Positions 62,690-64,000 of a DNA stretch of 64,000 nt are shown here, one piece after another (position 1 is the stretch's first letter; each line of letters begins with the position of its first letter). Source of the stretch: Zymoseptoria tritici IPO323. Taxonomy: Eukaryota > Ascomycota > Dothideomycetes > Mycosphaerellales > Mycosphaerellaceae. A program made the translations under genes and the position numbers. Location: contig NC_018202.1 of NCBI RefSeq assembly GCF_000219625.1, positions 124,001 through 188,000 on the forward strand, written 5' to 3'. Under the pieces are notes generated by a model. That model did no database searches. It was given only the letters and a program-made list of their open reading frames with translations, and had not been told where the DNA came from.

Positions 62690-64000
62690 ACGAGCGTTAA
62701 CGGTTATAGCATAGTATAGACGTTCTACGTATATTGCTTAGTCTGCTCTATAGCTATACTAATACCGGATTAGGTCCTAATAGCGGTAGTAAAGGCATAA
62801 AGTGAAAACGAGCTCTAACCCGCCGTAAGTTCAGGCCGGGCAGCGAGCTTTCTTTGGCGGATAGGAATAAGTATAAGTTTCGCTCTCCGGATCGCTAGCT
62901 ATCCTACGACTATTATCTGCCCGAGGATATGCTCTAAACTCTACTTAGCATCGAGTAACAAGTTTTCTACTAGACAATAGGGTCCTTAAGTCTCGTAGCA
63001 TAAGCACTTACGGCAATACTACCGTTCGTCTAGGTACCGTCTTCCTACCTCGTATTAGCTACTCGGAGTATCCCGTCGCGAGATCGTATAAATAGTTTAA
63101 GGGCAGAAGTCCCTACATAGAAGACCGACCTCGGAGTCTATACGGCTCTAACAGCGGTAGTCTATATAGCCTTAGCAACTCTCCGGACTTACCTCTTATC
63201 GTTAAGACCTTTCGCCTACGACGCCGAACTAGACCTCGACGACCTCCTACTACTACTATCTGCACCGGTCTAAGGTCTTAGCTCGCCTAGATGTCCTCTT
63301 AAGTTAAGATGCTATAGCAACTCGTTATAGAGGGTCCAATCCTTCCTCGTTTTCGAGGTCTACCGGCTATCGACTCTCTCGATAGCTTCGTTGATCCTAC
63401 GCCACTAGTCGTCTCGCTAGTTGTTACATTAGCACCGAGGGGAGCTAGTTTCGTAAACTGCTACGCCTGTCGTAATAGCCGCTACGTTGTACGATAAGAC
63501 GGTAGATGTAGACGACGCTGTTTAACAAAACGACATAGAACGGACGAGCTCTCGTAGCGCCGTTAGCTATCGACTACCTTGTTATCTGCCGGAAGAAGCT
63601 AGATCCTACTATAAGCGGCGCTACTTATTTGATATGCGCCGCCGGGAGGTAAGACTACTACTTAGCGTAGGAAGAGTAGATGCAAGTGCAGGTAGACCAG
63701 ACGGTAGTCGAAGCCGAGTAGGAAGACTGTAGCGCTAGATTATAGATATAGACTCGGACCTAGAGCTATGAAGTAGAAGTTATCCTTTAGCACCGAATTA
63801 ACTTACTAACGAATTCCGATGTACTCGTTTGTTTAACCAAAAGAAGCAGCTGACGTGTACGACGGTTCGCGATGATACCTAAGTAACGAATAGCCGTAGT
63901 AACAAGACCCGAAAAGCCCACCTCTAGTAGTGTGCGACGGGGATAGAAGGCGTGCAAAAAGTGGACGATGTTAAGGAAGCATTCTCCCTAGACCGAGTGC
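62690..64000. mobile_element. RIP-like degenerate repeat, runs past the window edge
   Basis: Composition changes sharply at about 62,690: frequent TAG/TAA in all frames, few CA or TG (in 63,061-63,120 I count seven TA against two CA plus TG), and no open frame over 60 codons. This matches the hAT interior and not the neighbouring DNA. A C-Y-A-C-R-N-S-R-Y string at 63,459-63,485 might be a mutated zinc knuckle of a gag protein, but the spacing of the last Cys does not fit. Class of element unknown. Confidence 0.5.

Noticed and set aside
63459..63500. Zinc knuckle of a gag protein
   Set aside because: C-x2-C and a Tyr in the His position (one C-to-T change) are there, but the fourth ligand is not at the right spacing and a stop intervenes.

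Overview
The window looks like a filamentous ascomycete (Pezizomycotina, possibly Dothideomycetes). The reasons are short introns of about 52-79 nt with GT(N)NGT-type donors and CTAAC/CTGAC-like branch points, Ty1/copia and hAT elements of fungal type, and C-to-T decay of repeats that resembles RIP (repeat-induced point mutation). There are no bacterial operons, no CRISPR array, and no rRNA or tRNA gene that I can support. Species assignment is inference only.

This is a transposon-rich, gene-poor accessory region. Most former genes are broken by in-frame stops and frame changes. Left edge (1-2,875): an old Ty1/copia element on the minus strand, with gag, protease, a weak integrase trace and reverse transcriptase still readable but full of frameshifts. 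From 2.9 to 12.5 kb: remnants of lysine-rich, acidic and membrane proteins. From 12.5 to 18.7 kb: the best-defined locus. A two-exon minus-strand gene is split by a 4,052-bp hAT transposon (13,632-17,683) with 21-bp terminal inverted repeats and an 8-bp target duplication. Joining the flanks and removing one 52-nt intron gives a single 694-codon frame. The hAT transposase inside is on the minus strand and carries stops at expected Gln and Trp codons, as RIP would cause.

From 19 to 62.6 kb: a series of small spliced genes and pseudogenes, mostly coiled-coil, disordered or single-pass membrane proteins of unknown function. Several introns can be placed to the base (25,613-25,681; 27,990-28,046; 30,109-30,187; 35,747-35,804; 38,359-38,413). 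Minisatellites of 20-39 bp occur at several places. A gag-like relic lies near 49.2-50.1 kb. Right edge (62.7-64 kb): a second AT-skewed, stop-rich repeat that runs out of the window.

No pathway or gene cluster can be named. Apart from the transposon proteins, I recognise no gene family with confidence. A possible Ulp1-like fold without its catalytic residues in the hAT-split gene is the best guess. Strand and frame choices in the 19-62 kb part are often uncertain, because two or three frames are open at once.
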